Source: CAYQAE01 sp964415445 [NCBI: uncultured archaeon] | GTDB lineage: Archaea; CAYQAE01 | DNA: 34,829 bases | Direction: 5' to 3' | Assembly (NCBI GenBank): GCA_964415445.1 | Contig: CAYQAE010000004.1 | Span: 24,695 to 59,523 of the forward strand | In this document: positions 16,117-24,676 of the stretch, one piece after another | Layout: every line of letters begins with the position of its first letter | Position numbering within the stretch: position 1 is the first letter of the stretch | Notes under the pieces: generated by a model | Database searches by the model: none | Seen by the model: only the letters and a program-made list of their open reading frames with translations | What the model was told of the DNA's origin: nothing | Position numbers and translations under genes: made by a program

Positions 16117-16140
16117 TTGCACATATGCACAATTGTACAA
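16117..16140. promoter_or_regulatory. Adjacent palindromes in a divergent promoter region
   Basis: Two dyads lie side by side between the divergent P-loop protein gene and aroKC: TTGCACATATGCACAA (imperfect; CATATG core with TTG/CAA ends, 16117-16132) and TTGTACAA (perfect, 16133-16140). They stand 50 nt from the GTG at 16067 and 84 nt from aroKC. A repressor or activator site is possible; no regulator is identified. Confidence 0.35.
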
Positions 16141-16223
16141 GAAAAAAATACTATTAAATTTATAATAAAAGATTTTTTCAAAGTCTAGTTATTCATTTAA
16201 AATTGTAAGTTAAAGTGTGATAT

Positions 16224-17825
16224 ATGAGAATCGTATTAATTGGGCCTAAATGTACAGGAAAAACAATTAAAGGAAAAAAAATTGCCCAAAGGCTTGATAT
16301 TAATTTTTTTGATACAGACAAAGTATTAGAAGAGATTTATGAAAATAATTCAGATAATAAACTATCTTGTAGAGAGATCTATAAAAAAGAAGGAAAAGAT
16401 TTTTTTAGAAAATTAGAAAAAAAAGCTTGTCTCTCTTTAGATAGGAGAAATTGGTCAGTAATAAGTACAGGCGGTTCTGCATTCTTGGATCCTGAAATTA
16501 GAAGGGCACTTAGAAAAGATTCAATTGTTATCTTACTTACTGCTGATTCTAAAATACTTTGGGATAGGATTATAAAAAAAGGAATTCCTGCATATCTTAA
16601 AGATGAAAATGATCCTTATAACTCTTTTAAAGAGAGAAAAAATTATTATGAAGAAGTTGTAATTCCTTTTTCTGATATAATCTCTGATTCTACACACTCC
16701 TCAGTTGATGAAAATATTGATGAAATTTATCAAAAAATAAATAATGAAATAGAACTTAGAATGTATTCTCCCAATACTTTTGGTGATATTTTAAGAGTCA
16801 CCACATTTGGAGAGAGTCATAACCATGCAATGGGAGTAGTTATTGATGGAATGCCTCCAAAGATTGATATTTCTGAAAAAATTATTATGAAACAACTCAA
16901 AAGAAGAAAACCTGGACAAAGTAGAATTACAACTTCAAGAAAAGAAAAAGATGAAATTCGTATACTCTCTGGGGTATTAAATGGAAAGTCTACTGGTGCA
17001 CCTATTGCAATGATAGTTGAAAACAAAGATGTAGATTCTTCTAAATACGATAAGCTAAAAGATATATTTAGACCAGGGCATGCAGATTATGGATATTTTA
17101 TGAAGTTTGGAATTAGGGACCATAGAGGAGGGGGTCGATCTTCAGGTCGCGAGACGGTATCTCGGGTTGCAGCAGGAGCTATAGCCATAGAAGAGCTTAA
17201 AAAAAAAGGCATAAATATTATTGCTTATGCTAAACAAATTGGAAAAATAAAAGCTCAAAGTATAGATTATGATTTTATAGAGAAAAATCCAGTTAGATGT
17301 CCAGATCCTAAAAAAGCAGATAAGATGCAAAATTATATTCTTAATGCTTCAAAAGAGGATGATTCAACTGGTGGTGTTGTTGAAATCATCATAGAAGGAG
17401 TCCCTGCTGGATTGGGTGATCCAGTCTTTTTTAAACTTGATTCCAAATTGGCCTCTGCTTTTTTCTCAATAGGTGCAGTCAAGGGTGTTGAATTTGGTGC
17501 AGGATTTTTAGCTTCTGTTTTGCGAGGCAGTGAAAATAATGATTGGATGGAAGATGGAAAATTCTTAACAAATAATTCAGGTGGTATATTGGGCGGAATT
17601 TCAAACGGGGAGAAAATAAAAGCATCAATTGCAATCAAACCAACTCCATCAATTAGCAAAGAACAGAAAACTTCTGATATTAATGGTAAAAATAAAAAAT
17701 TGAAAATAGAAGGTCGACATGACCCAAATATAGTCCCAAGAATTATTCCTGTTGTCGAAAGTATGGCTGCATTAGTTATCTTTGATTCACTTTTGATTCA
17801 AGAGAGGGCCTATTCAAATAATTAA
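16224..17825 (+). CDS. Fused shikimate kinase - chorismate synthase
   Basis: 533 residues with two enzymes of one pathway. Residues 1-175 form an AroK-type kinase: Walker A GPKCTGKT (7-14), the shikimate-binding DTD (30-32) and STGGSAF (81-87), where the third Gly of the usual GGG is Ser. Residues 180-533 are a full chorismate synthase: [28 protein letters not shown], the FMN-binding run [18 protein letters not shown] and [10 protein letters not shown]. The kinase makes shikimate 3-phosphate; the synthase turns the later intermediate EPSP into chorismate with reduced FMN. EPSP synthase, which acts between them, is not in the window. Most archaea use an unrelated GHMP-type shikimate kinase, so the kinase half may be of bacterial origin. 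Confidence 0.9.
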   Translation: MRIVLIGPKCTGKTIKGKKIAQRLDINFFDTDKVLEEIYENNSDNKLSCREIYKKEGKDFFRKLEKKACLSLDRRNWSVISTGGSAFLDPEIRRALRKDSIVILLTADSKILWDRIIKKGIPAYLKDENDPYNSFKERKNYYEEVVIPFSDIISDSTHSSVDENIDEIYQKINNEIELRMYSPNTFGDILRVTTFGESHNHAMGVVIDGMPPKIDISEKIIMKQLKRRKPGQSRITTSRKEKDEIRILSGVLNGKSTGAPIAMIVENKDVDSSKYDKLKDIFRPGHADYGYFMKFGIRDHRGGGRSSGRETVSRVAAGAIAIEELKKKGINIIAYAKQIGKIKAQSIDYDFIEKNPVRCPDPKKADKMQNYILNASKEDDSTGGVVEIIIEGVPAGLGDPVFFKLDSKLASAFFSIGAVKGVEFGAGFLASVLRGSENNDWMEDGKFLTNNSGGILGGISNGEKIKASIAIKPTPSISKEQKTSDINGKNKKLKIEGRHDPNIVPRIIPVVESMAALVIFDSLLIQERAYSNN

Positions 17826-17932
17826 ATAGAACATGAATTGTAAATTTGATATGGATTTAGAATGAGTAGGATCTGGATAAAAAATACTAGTTTTGCACAA
17901 AAATTAAATTATGTATAGTTTATTAATATTCG

Positions 17933-18514
17933 ATGCCAAAGATCAAAATAAAAAATGAAGAGATTGTTGAATTTTTAGTTGGCGAAAAAATCGATTTTCC
18001 GAAATATACTACTCAGATTATGAATTTGGCTAATCAAAATTCACAAGGTACTAGACCAAAAGTTGTAGGACAAATGTCAGATCTTATACAAGAGTTTGAT
18101 GGCCAAAAATATTCAGAATGGGTGGATTGGTATCAAAAAGTGATGCCAGAAGCTATAGATAATGCTACAGAAAAAGTTTATTCCATGATTGTTAAACTTA
18201 AAGAGGCAATGAAGAAAATTGACAAAGAATTAGTTCGAAATTGGGTAAGAGATTTAGTTTTGACAAAAACATTTGTTGGTCTAAATTTTCAAGAAGCAAT
18301 TTTGAAAAAAATTGCAGATTTAAAAAATACTTCTTATCGATTGGCAGATCCTAAAGACGAATCAAAAGGAATTGATGGTTATATTGGAGATAATCCTGTT
18401 TCAATTAAAGCAATTACTTATAAAACAAAAAATATGTTAAGAGAACAGATCGATGTTGATATTATATTTTATGATAAAAAAAAGAATGGAATTTCCATTG
18501 AATTTGATTTTTAG
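17933..18514 (+). CDS. Type II restriction endonuclease, MjaI-like (probable CTAG)
   Basis: 193 residues. The C-terminal half carries a PD-(D/E)xK-like core, GIDGYIGDNPVSIK (Asp then Ser-Ile-Lys), with a preceding helix and a final strand pair. Sequence style and the partner gene fit the MjaI family, whose founding member cuts CTAG. The gene converges on its cognate methyltransferase and their stop codons interlock (TAG at 18512-18514 against TAA on the other strand at 18511-18513). The ATG at 17933 follows an AT-rich box by about 20 nt, with no strong ribosome site. Specificity is inferred from family, not proven. Confidence 0.75.
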   Translation: MPKIKIKNEEIVEFLVGEKIDFPKYTTQIMNLANQNSQGTRPKVVGQMSDLIQEFDGQKYSEWVDWYQKVMPEAIDNATEKVYSMIVKLKEAMKKIDKELVRNWVRDLVLTKTFVGLNFQEAILKKIADLKNTSYRLADPKDESKGIDGYIGDNPVSIKAITYKTKNMLREQIDVDIIFYDKKKNGISIEFDF

Positions 18515-19611
18515 ATTGCTAAAGTAGTTTGTTTTGATTTAGCTTGATTTTTTGAATCTTCTAGAATTGATTCATCTGTTGTATAATCTACTAAAAATTC
18601 ATTTTCTTCTTGCTTTTGAATTTTTGTAATAATAGGTAATTCAAGTTTCTTTTCTTGATTAGTCATTACAGGAAATCCATATTTTACTGACTGATGTTTT
18701 AATTCGCCTTTTTCTTTTTCTCTTTGTTTTACAAATTCAACATGATTTTCTAATCTTTCAGACACTATTTTGTTTGAAAGGTGGTAAATATCGTCAAGTC
18801 TGGTATCAATTAAGGGTTGAAAATTTGGATCTAATTCATATCCTATTGAATTTCTTCCAGCACACATCGCTGCAATTGTAGTAGTTCCTGTGCCTAAAAA
18901 AGGATCTAATACGGTATCTTCTTGAGCAGAATACATATTGATTATTCTATATGCTAATTCAAAAGGAAATGCAGCTGATCGTTCTCTTATATCTTTGTGA
19001 TTTAATGCTTGGGATACACCAGATAGATTATACCATATATCAGAAAACCATTCATTTCTCTCTTCCCAAAAGTATGCACTTTTTTGTCTAGTTGGTTTTT
19101 CATTAGCTTTGAATTGTCTGTTGCCTTTTTTTCTAAATACTAAAATATATTCATGTTCCAATGTTACGTATGCGTTTGGGGGTAGCATTCCTGATCCCAT
19201 GTATTTGTTAGGTTTGTTTGAACTTTTTCTCCATAAAATTAAAGGTAGAACTTGGTAACCCATTTTTTCAAAATAGTAAGTTATTCTAGAATGATTTGCA
19301 TAAAGTTGAAATGAATCTCCTATTTTTCGGGTAGCATCACCTATATTCACACAAGCAATACCTCCATAGGCTAAAGTTCTATCAACTTCTTTCCATGTTT
19401 TATTTAATTCTTCGTTCATTAAATCATATGCTTTAGGTCCGTTTTTATCATCTAAGGCATTTCTTATTTCATGATTCAAATCTGAAAATATACCATCCCA
19501 CATCTCAATCATAGGGTATGGTGGCGAAGTAATCATCAAATTTACGCTTTCATCTTCTATTTCCTTCATGTTATTGGAATTTCCAAATATAATTTTGCTA
19601 ATCGTTTTCAT
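18511..19611 (-). CDS. N4-cytosine DNA methyltransferase, probable CTAG-specific
   Basis: 366 residues. Beta-class order: catalytic motif IV TSPPYP (about 28-33) comes first, and the AdoMet-binding motif DPFLGTGTTTIAA (about 232-244) follows, then IGYELDP. SPPY marks exocyclic amino methylation, here N4-cytosine as in M.MjaI and M.MthZI. It should protect host CTAG sites from the convergent endonuclease. The last 100 residues are charged and poorly conserved. Upstream, an AbrB-like gene runs in the same direction with an 83-nt gap that holds the palindrome TGACACTGTCA, so expression may be controlled. Confidence 0.88.
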   Translation of the reverse strand: MKTISKIIFGNSNNMKEIEDESVNLMITSPPYPMIEMWDGIFSDLNHEIRNALDDKNGPKAYDLMNEELNKTWKEVDRTLAYGGIACVNIGDATRKIGDSFQLYANHSRITYYFEKMGYQVLPLILWRKSSNKPNKYMGSGMLPPNAYVTLEHEYILVFRKKGNRQFKANEKPTRQKSAYFWEERNEWFSDIWYNLSGVSQALNHKDIRERSAAFPFELAYRIINMYSAQEDTVLDPFLGTGTTTIAAMCAGRNSIGYELDPNFQPLIDTRLDDIYHLSNKIVSERLENHVEFVKQREKEKGELKHQSVKYGFPVMTNQEKKLELPIITKIQKQEENEFLVDYTTDESILEDSKNQAKSKQTTLAI

Positions 19612-19636
19612 ATAAATCCCTCAAAATTTATTTTTA

Positions 19637-19647
19637 TGACACTGTCA
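19637..19647. promoter_or_regulatory. Perfect palindrome upstream of the methyltransferase
   Basis: TGACACTGTCA, 5-bp arms around one base, 26 nt from the methyltransferase start and immediately upstream (in its direction) of an AT-rich box. This is the place for an operator of a restriction-modification controller, perhaps the AbrB-like product. No second copy was seen ahead of the endonuclease gene. Confidence 0.4.
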
Positions 19648-19694
19648 CCATTATTTCCTATCGAATTACCTATTTTTTTACAAACCAAATTTTT

Positions 19695-19883
19695 CTAATC
19701 TTTTTTCTTCGAAACGGGCCATACTCTGAGATATGGTACATCATTTTTAGTTTCAAGTTTCCAAAGTAGTTTATGACCTTTTTCAAGACTAAAATGTTTG
19801 ATAAAATATGATGGAATTGTTGTGCGTAAAGAATCGCTTTTGCTATTTGCTCTATTTAGTACAGTCGTAGCTCCAGATGTCAT
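19695..19883 (-). CDS. Small AbrB/SpoVT-like DNA-binding protein
   Basis: 62 residues. SDSLRTTIPSYFIKHFSLEKGHKLLWKLE (about 16-44) has the swapped-hairpin AbrB pattern: S-x-R-x-TIP, a helix, then L-x-x-G-x-x-L-x-W. Such proteins act as dimeric transcription regulators or antitoxins. Same strand and directly upstream of the methyltransferase gene, so it could be the controller of this restriction-modification locus. A TATA box (minus strand, 19904-19916) stands about 26 nt before the ATG, suggesting a leaderless mRNA. The regulator role is inferred. Confidence 0.7.
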   Translation of the reverse strand: MTSGATTVLNRANSKSDSLRTTIPSYFIKHFSLEKGHKLLWKLETKNDVPYLRVWPVSKKKD

Positions 19884-19903
19884 AGGTAAGGAAATAGATA
19901 GAA

Positions 19904-19916
19904 TAATTTATAATAT
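19904..19916 (-). promoter_or_regulatory. TATA box for the AbrB-like gene
   Basis: AATATTATAAATT on the minus strand, centred about 26 nt from the ATG at 19883. The rest of the 243-nt gap up to 20127 is AT-rich and holds nothing else I can support. Confidence 0.45.
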
Positions 19917-20126
19917 TTTCTATAATTTTAATTGTCACTTTTATTACCTATTAATAATGAAAAATATTATTTTAAGATATAAAAATAGAGCTAAATAAAT
20001 ATTGAGGAAGACAGGGGCTATTTTAAAGAAATTAAGTTATATTTAAAGCTATTAATTTCACAAAAATAGAAAAAATGAGATATTAAAAAATCATTAACAA
20101 AACTTAAGTATCAAAAAAGTTCTAAA

Positions 20127-20318
20127 TTATTTATTTTCGATTTTTATTCCGGTCTGCTCCTCAACTTCTCTAGCAAAAGTTTCATCACGGTTTAGCCAGA
20201 GAAATAACAATAATATCCACATAATTACAATAGTTGTAGTTATACCTAGTGCAATAGTCGGCCATATGTCTTTTCCTTCTTCTCGACCAATGAAATTAAA
20301 CATAAGATCAAATAGCAC
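20127..20318 (-). CDS. Single-span small membrane protein
   Basis: 63 residues from GTG 20318, set by AAGTGAT 6 nt upstream as ribosome site. One membrane helix (about 20-42, IALGITTTIVIMWILLLFLWL) is followed by a charged tail FAREVEEQTGIKIENK. The layout (short N-terminal segment, one helix, acidic cytosolic tail) is like accessory subunits of membrane complexes, but I do not recognise a family. It diverges from surE with a 62-nt gap. Confidence 0.6.
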   Translation of the reverse strand: MLFDLMFNFIGREEGKDIWPTIALGITTTIVIMWILLLFLWLNRDETFAREVEEQTGIKIENK

Positions 20319-20352
20319 TGTTTATCACTTAATGATATAGCTAACAACTTTG

Positions 20353-20361
20353 CTTATAAAA
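20353..20361 (+). promoter_or_regulatory. TATA box for surE
   Basis: CTTATAAAA, centred about 24 nt before the ATG at 20381, so transcription probably begins at the start codon (leaderless). Confidence 0.5.
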
Positions 20362-20380
20362 CTTTTTGTCTGCTTTTTTT

Positions 20381-21181
20381 ATGATGAAAGCATTAATAAC
20401 AAATGATGATGGTCCTAATTCACAAGGCCTCTATCTTGCAACTAAAATATTGGGAGATATAATCCCTTTTGAAATAGTTATTCCAAAAGAGAAAATGAAT
20501 GCAAAAAGTATGGCCTATTCTGCATTTGAAAATAAAAAAGTCACAAAAACTTCTGTTTTTAATTATGATGCATATCTTGTTGATGGTATGCCAGCAGATT
20601 CAACTATAATTGGACTTAAATTGTTTGACCCTGATTTTGTTTTTTCAGGTATTAATTTAGGTGAAAATTTAGCCACAGATATATATTATTCTGGCACTGT
20701 TGGTAATGCTATTACAGCAATGATTAATGGTAAAAAATCTATCTCAGTCTCTTTAGAATTAAAAGATTATGCAGATTCTTTAGTTGGAATTGAAAAAGTT
20801 AAAGATGAAGATTTCAGCTATGTTGTAAGTTTTTTGAAAAAATTTATCAAAAAAATTTTAGATAATGGATATCCAAAAGATGTAGGGATGTTTAACATAA
20901 ATTTTCCAAAGAAAATTAGTAAAAATACTAAAGTCAAATTGACAAAGTTGGGTATACGCTCATATGATTTTGATGAGATCAAAAGAGAAGAAAAAAAATA
21001 CGGATACGATATTAGAATTATTGGATATCCTATGGATATTTTAGAGAAAGGTTTTGACAACTACGTTGTAAAGAATGAAAAAGCAATTAGTATAACTCCT
21101 CTAAATTTTGATAGAATTTTAACTGATAAAATATCTGATGAATCTAAAAGAAAACTAAATCAAATTATTTCGAATTTATAG
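20381..21181 (+). CDS. surE: 5'/3'-nucleotidase SurE
   Basis: 266 residues from ATG 20381; the next codon is also ATG, and the TATA spacing makes either plausible. SurE marks: N-terminal MKALITNDDG with the metal Asp pair, the Ser in the AKSMAYSAFE segment, DGMPADSTIIGLK, and SGINLGENLATDIYYSGTVGNA, which carries the metal-binding Asn. The family removes phosphate from nucleoside monophosphates and is linked to stress survival and nucleotide pool control. Length is usual. A frame opening further upstream at 20366 only adds residues within the promoter. Confidence 0.9.
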   Translation: MMKALITNDDGPNSQGLYLATKILGDIIPFEIVIPKEKMNAKSMAYSAFENKKVTKTSVFNYDAYLVDGMPADSTIIGLKLFDPDFVFSGINLGENLATDIYYSGTVGNAITAMINGKKSISVSLELKDYADSLVGIEKVKDEDFSYVVSFLKKFIKKILDNGYPKDVGMFNINFPKKISKNTKVKLTKLGIRSYDFDEIKREEKKYGYDIRIIGYPMDILEKGFDNYVVKNEKAISITPLNFDRILTDKISDESKRKLNQIISNL

Positions 21182-21287
21182 GTTCTTTAGATTTAATTGA
21201 TAGAATAAATCCAAAACATACTATTTCTATAAAGATAAGAAATGAAATAATTCCTATTTTTATAAAAGCCCCTATTTGTATATTCAT
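21165..21287 (-). CDS. Possible 40-residue membrane peptide
   Basis: An ATG-started frame on the minus strand encodes 40 residues: a short polar start, one hydrophobic span (IGIISFLIFIEIVCFGFILSI-like, about 11-31) and a basic-polar end KSKEPINSK. Its 3' end overlaps the surE end tail-to-tail by 17 nt. No clear ribosome site; an AT-rich stretch upstream could serve as promoter. The layout is similar to the single-span gene at 20127. Could be real or chance in AT-rich DNA. Confidence 0.35.
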   Translation of the reverse strand: MNIQIGAFIKIGIISFLIFIEIVCFGFILSIKSKEPINSK

Positions 21288-21526
21288 ATTATCGAATTTT
21301 TTTATTTTAAAAAGAATTATAAAAACTCTCTTTATTTTGCTAGATGTCTAATATCCTTTTGTTTTTATCTATGAATATATTATTTTATTCTATATTAGCT
21401 TTTTTTTGTTTTAAAAATCCAAAAATAGTTTTTATTACCAAATAGATATTTTATGGCTTTTATATTTTGTCTTATTCATTTTTACAAAAGCTTTTAGGCA
21501 TTGCCTTAAAGGTTGAGATGGGAAAA

Positions 21527-22111
21527 ATGGGATTCTATAAATATATACGAAATGCTTACAAAAACATAAATAAGTCATATGTGAGATCTCTAATGCGAGA
21601 TAGATTAATTCAATGGCGTAGAGATAATTCTATTACCCGAATAGATCGACCTACTCGTATTGATAGAGCTAGAAATTTAGGATACAAAGCAAAACAAGGA
21701 TTTGTTATGGCTCGTGTGGAAATACGAAGAGGAGGGAGGCATAAACTTAGACCAACTAGAGGCAGAAAACCAAAAAGAATGGGCGTAAATAAATATTCAA
21801 CCAAAAAAAGCCTACAATGGATTGCAGAAGAGAGAGTATCACGAAAATTTGTTAATATGGAAGTTTTGAATTCTTATTGGATAGCAGAAGATGGTAAAGA
21901 TAAATATTATGAAGTAATTTTAGTTGATAAATCTCATCCTTCTATAATCAATGATCCTGATATTAACTGGATTTGTGAGAAGCAAAATACAAGAAGAGTT
22001 CATCGTGGTCTTACTTCTTCAGGTAAAAAAGGAAGAGGATTGAAAAATAAAGGTTACGGAGCAGAAAAAATAAGACCTTCAATTCGAGCAAATTTAGGTA
22101 GAGGAAAATAA
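21527..22111 (+). CDS. rpl15e: 50S ribosomal protein L15e (eL15)
   Basis: 194 residues from ATG 21527, the length and N-terminus ([11 protein letters not shown]) usual for archaeal eL15. ATG 21518 and a frame opening at 21467 add residues without family support. Conserved blocks: [59 protein letters not shown]-like [20 protein letters not shown] and [11 protein letters not shown]. The protein binds 23S rRNA in the large subunit. First gene of the RNA-processing cluster. A TATA-like TTTATATTT at 21458-21466 would give a leader of about 40 nt. The 240-nt region before it holds nothing else I can support. Confidence 0.92.
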   Translation: MGFYKYIRNAYKNINKSYVRSLMRDRLIQWRRDNSITRIDRPTRIDRARNLGYKAKQGFVMARVEIRRGGRHKLRPTRGRKPKRMGVNKYSTKKSLQWIAEERVSRKFVNMEVLNSYWIAEDGKDKYYEVILVDKSHPSIINDPDINWICEKQNTRRVHRGLTSSGKKGRGLKNKGYGAEKIRPSIRANLGRGK

Positions 22112-22123
22112 TTTTATTTTGGA

Positions 22124-22783
22124 TTGGTGAATCCAATCTTGTCTTATAAGAATTTAGATTTTTGTGAATTATTTTGCATGCAAAAAGATAGAGATTTTAT
22201 CCAAACAGCTAAAGTTTTGGGTTATAATAATTTAGCGATTTTAGATGGAGAAAAAATAGATTCAGAAATTTCTATTTCTAGTTTATATATCCAAAATTCA
22301 ACAAAAGATTTGAAAGATAAAAGAAAAAAATATGATTTAATTGCATCTTCTCCTTCAAGTGTTAAAGAAGCAAGAATAATTTCTAAAAAAATAGAAGTAG
22401 ATATTTTGATATTTCGTGAATTTATTGATAAGTTGACTTTGGAAAATATTGTCAAAAATGAGATGTTTTTTGCTTTTGATTTAGGTGAAATTATTTTCAA
22501 AAATGGAGCTGAAAGAATCCGAGCCCTAAAGAATTTTGAGAAATTCAAAAAATTCATAAAAAAATATCCTAACAATGTAATTTTTACTACCATGCCTAAG
22601 GATAAATATATGTTGAGATCCCCTAGAGATTTAGTTACTTTTCTAAAATTTATTGGAATTGAGGCAAAGATTGCTCAATTAGGTTTAGCTTATAATCCTT
22701 TATCTACCATAAAAAGAGGCAGAGAATTTAGATCTGGAAAAATTATTGATATAGGTGTGAAAATAGCAGATGATTCGTCCTAA
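22124..22783 (+). CDS. rnp3: RNase P protein component 3 (Rpp30)
   Basis: 219 residues from TTG 22124 (GTG 22127 is equally possible). A TIM-barrel-type protein of the PHP-like fold; TTMPKDKYMLRSPRDLVTFLKFIGIE near the C-terminus is the conserved Rpp30 segment. It joins Pop5 in the archaeal RNase P complex, which trims the 5' leader of pre-tRNA. The next gene, for Pop5, overlaps its end by 14 nt, so the two are coupled. The position between eL15 and proteasome genes is typical of archaea. Confidence 0.85.
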   Translation: MVNPILSYKNLDFCELFCMQKDRDFIQTAKVLGYNNLAILDGEKIDSEISISSLYIQNSTKDLKDKRKKYDLIASSPSSVKEARIISKKIEVDILIFREFIDKLTLENIVKNEMFFAFDLGEIIFKNGAERIRALKNFEKFKKFIKKYPNNVIFTTMPKDKYMLRSPRDLVTFLKFIGIEAKIAQLGLAYNPLSTIKRGREFRSGKIIDIGVKIADDSS

Positions 22784-23114
22784 AAAAAGGTATCTTTTAT
22801 TTTATCTATACTCTGAAGAAGAAATCTCTATGCAAGAGATTTTAGGTGAGATACTCAGATCGACTAAATATACACTTGGTGAAATTTTAGTTGCTAAGAT
22901 GAATTTAAGATTAATCGATTATGATGAAAAAAAACAATATGGAATAATTAGAATTTCAAATAAATATACGGAAGCTTTAAGGGCTTCTTTAGTTTTAATA
23001 AATAATATAAATCGAAAAAAAGCTTTTTTATATGTAAGGAGTATTTCAGGTTCTCTAAAAAAGCTTCAAAAAAAAGTTAAATTATATGAAAAGAAACCAC
23101 AGAAACATACTTAA
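22770..23114 (+). CDS. rnp2: RNase P protein component 2 (Pop5)
   Basis: 114 residues with the Pop5/Rpp14 start RPKKRYLLFYLYSEE, a central GIIRISNKYTEALRASLVLIN and SGSLKKLQKK close to the end. In archaeal RNase P two Pop5-Rpp30 pairs form a heterotetramer on the catalytic RNA. It overlaps the rnp3 end by 14 nt. Last gene of the first sub-operon; a bulged hairpin lies 54 nt downstream. Confidence 0.85.
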   Translation: MIRPKKRYLLFYLYSEEEISMQEILGEILRSTKYTLGEILVAKMNLRLIDYDEKKQYGIIRISNKYTEALRASLVLINNINRKKAFLYVRSISGSLKKLQKKVKLYEKKPQKHT

Positions 23115-23167
23115 ATCAAAGTAATTTGTATATATGAATAAAAAAGTAGGTTTAAATAAGATATTTA

Positions 23168-23193
23168 TCTCTTATTCCTATTTAGGATAGAGA
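23168..23193. other. Bulged inverted repeat between rnp2 and psmA
   Basis: TCTCT-AT-CCTA pairs with TAGGATAGAGA around a 2-nt turn, interrupted by two single bulged T. It could be a terminator for rnp2, a regulatory hairpin or a protein-binding dyad for psmA. Seen directly; role unknown. Confidence 0.3.
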
Positions 23194-23244
23194 TTTATCT
23201 ATAAAAAAGCAAAATAAATATAATGTTTAAAAAGGTGATAATTA

Positions 23245-23973
23245 ATGTCGTTTATGCCACCAGCAGCAGGATATGATAGGGCTATTACTGTTTTTAGTCC
23301 AGATGGAAGACTTTATCAAGTACAATATGCAGAAGAAGCTGTAAAGAGAGGAGCAACTGCAATAGGAATTAAAACAAAAGATTCAGTAATTATTTTGGTA
23401 GAGCGAAGAACCACAAGTAGACTTATGGAGTCTAAATCATTTGAAAAAATATTTAAAATAGACAACCATATTTGTGCAGCAACAAGTGGTCTTATTGGAG
23501 ATGCAAGAGTCTTAGTTGATAAAGCTAGAGTTGAGGCACAAGTAAATCGTCTAACTTATGATGAACCGATATCTGTTGATGTTTTAGCTAAAAAATTAGG
23601 TGATCTAAAACAAATGCATACCCAATATGGGGGAGTTAGACCTTTTGGGGCATCCTTGCTTATTGCAGGAATTAATGATAAACCAAAATTATTTGTAACT
23701 CATCCTAGCGGTGCCTTATATGAGTATAAAGCTTTTGTTATAGGATCAGGCAAAGCACAGGCTTTAGAAATATTTGAATCAGATTATGATAAAAATATGT
23801 CTCATGACGAAGCTATAAAATTAGCAATAAAGGCTTTAAATAAAGCACTTGATGAAGAGGAAGTTAATGTTAATAATATAGAATGTGCTATAATCTCTTC
23901 AAAAGAGAGGTTATTCAAGAAGTTTACTTCAAAAGAATTACAAAAATATATTGATGCCGCAAAAGGCGAATAA
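23245..23973 (+). CDS. psmA: Proteasome alpha subunit
   Basis: 242 residues. The alpha-type N-terminus [28 protein letters not shown] is exact for the family: this helix and YDR loop form the gate of the 20S core. There is no N-terminal propeptide or catalytic Thr, as expected for alpha. It builds the outer heptameric rings that bind the PAN/Cdc48 ATPase. Ribosome site AAGGTGATAA is 4 nt before the ATG. No beta subunit occurs in this window. Confidence 0.96.
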   Translation: MSFMPPAAGYDRAITVFSPDGRLYQVQYAEEAVKRGATAIGIKTKDSVIILVERRTTSRLMESKSFEKIFKIDNHICAATSGLIGDARVLVDKARVEAQVNRLTYDEPISVDVLAKKLGDLKQMHTQYGGVRPFGASLLIAGINDKPKLFVTHPSGALYEYKAFVIGSGKAQALEIFESDYDKNMSHDEAIKLAIKALNKALDEEEVNVNNIECAIISSKERLFKKFTSKELQKYIDAAKGE

Positions 23974-23974
23974 T

Positions 23975-24673
23975 TTGGTTTCTGTGGATCGAGCTATCGT
24001 AGCGAGATATCAAAAAGAAGGTCATAAGTTTGAGATATTGGTTGATCCTGACCTAGCTTGGGATTTTCGAGAAGGTGACAATATCTCTATTGATGATATA
24101 ATTGCATCTTATGAAATATATAGAGACTCTAAAAAAGCAGAAAGAGCATCAGAGGAGATAGTTGAACAGATATTTAAGACTAATGACATCAAAAAAATAG
24201 CAGAATTTATCCTCAAAGAAGGAGAAATTCAACTTACAACAGAACATAGAAGAAAAATATTGGACAAAAAACGCAAAAAAATCATAACTTACATTGCCAG
24301 ACATTCAATTAATCCTAAAACAAAAAAACCACATACTCCCAAAAGAGTAGAAAAAGCAATGGAATCTGCTAAGATCAATATTGACATTAATCAAAAAATT
24401 GATGATCAAGCAAAGGACATAGTTAAAAAAATCATGCCTTTACTTCCTATAAGATTAGAAAAAACAGAAATAGCAATTCGATTAGAAGGTACTTTAGCTG
24501 GCAAAGCTTATCCTATTATCCAGAGCTCAGGAAAATTAAAAAAAGAAGAATGGGCTTCTGATGGGTATTGGATAGGGATAGTGGAGATACCTGCAGGGAC
24601 AATAGATGAATTCATAGCTAAATTAGATTCATTAACTAAAGGTAATGTCGAAACAAAAGTTTTAGGTAGGTAG
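23975..24673 (+). CDS. Ribosome maturation protein SBDS homologue (Sdo1)
   Basis: 232 residues from TTG 23975, the start that gives the usual N-terminus (VSVDRAIVARYQKEGHKFEILVDPDLAW). An ATG at 23951 would overlap psmA by 23 nt and add foreign residues. Three domains follow: the FYSH domain with the DPDLAW motif, a central helical domain with ARHSINPKTKKPHTPKRVEKAM, and a C-terminal ferredoxin-like domain. In archaea and eukaryotes SBDS acts in large-subunit maturation with EF-2-like GTPases. It starts 1 nt after the psmA stop, so it is co-translated. Confidence 0.93.
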   Translation: MVSVDRAIVARYQKEGHKFEILVDPDLAWDFREGDNISIDDIIASYEIYRDSKKAERASEEIVEQIFKTNDIKKIAEFILKEGEIQLTTEHRRKILDKKRKKIITYIARHSINPKTKKPHTPKRVEKAMESAKINIDINQKIDDQAKDIVKKIMPLLPIRLEKTEIAIRLEGTLAGKAYPIIQSSGKLKKEEWASDGYWIGIVEIPAGTIDEFIAKLDSLTKGNVETKVLGR

Positions 24674-24676
24674 AAT

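Noticed and set aside
21371-21445. 24-codon hydrophobic frame upstream of eL15
   Set aside because: No ribosome site, AT-rich DNA gives such Phe/Ile/Lys-rich frames by chance, and it lies in the eL15 upstream region.
23951-23974. ATG at 23951 as the SBDS start
   Set aside because: It would overlap psmA and add residues foreign to the family; TTG 23975 gives the conserved start VSVDRAIVAR.
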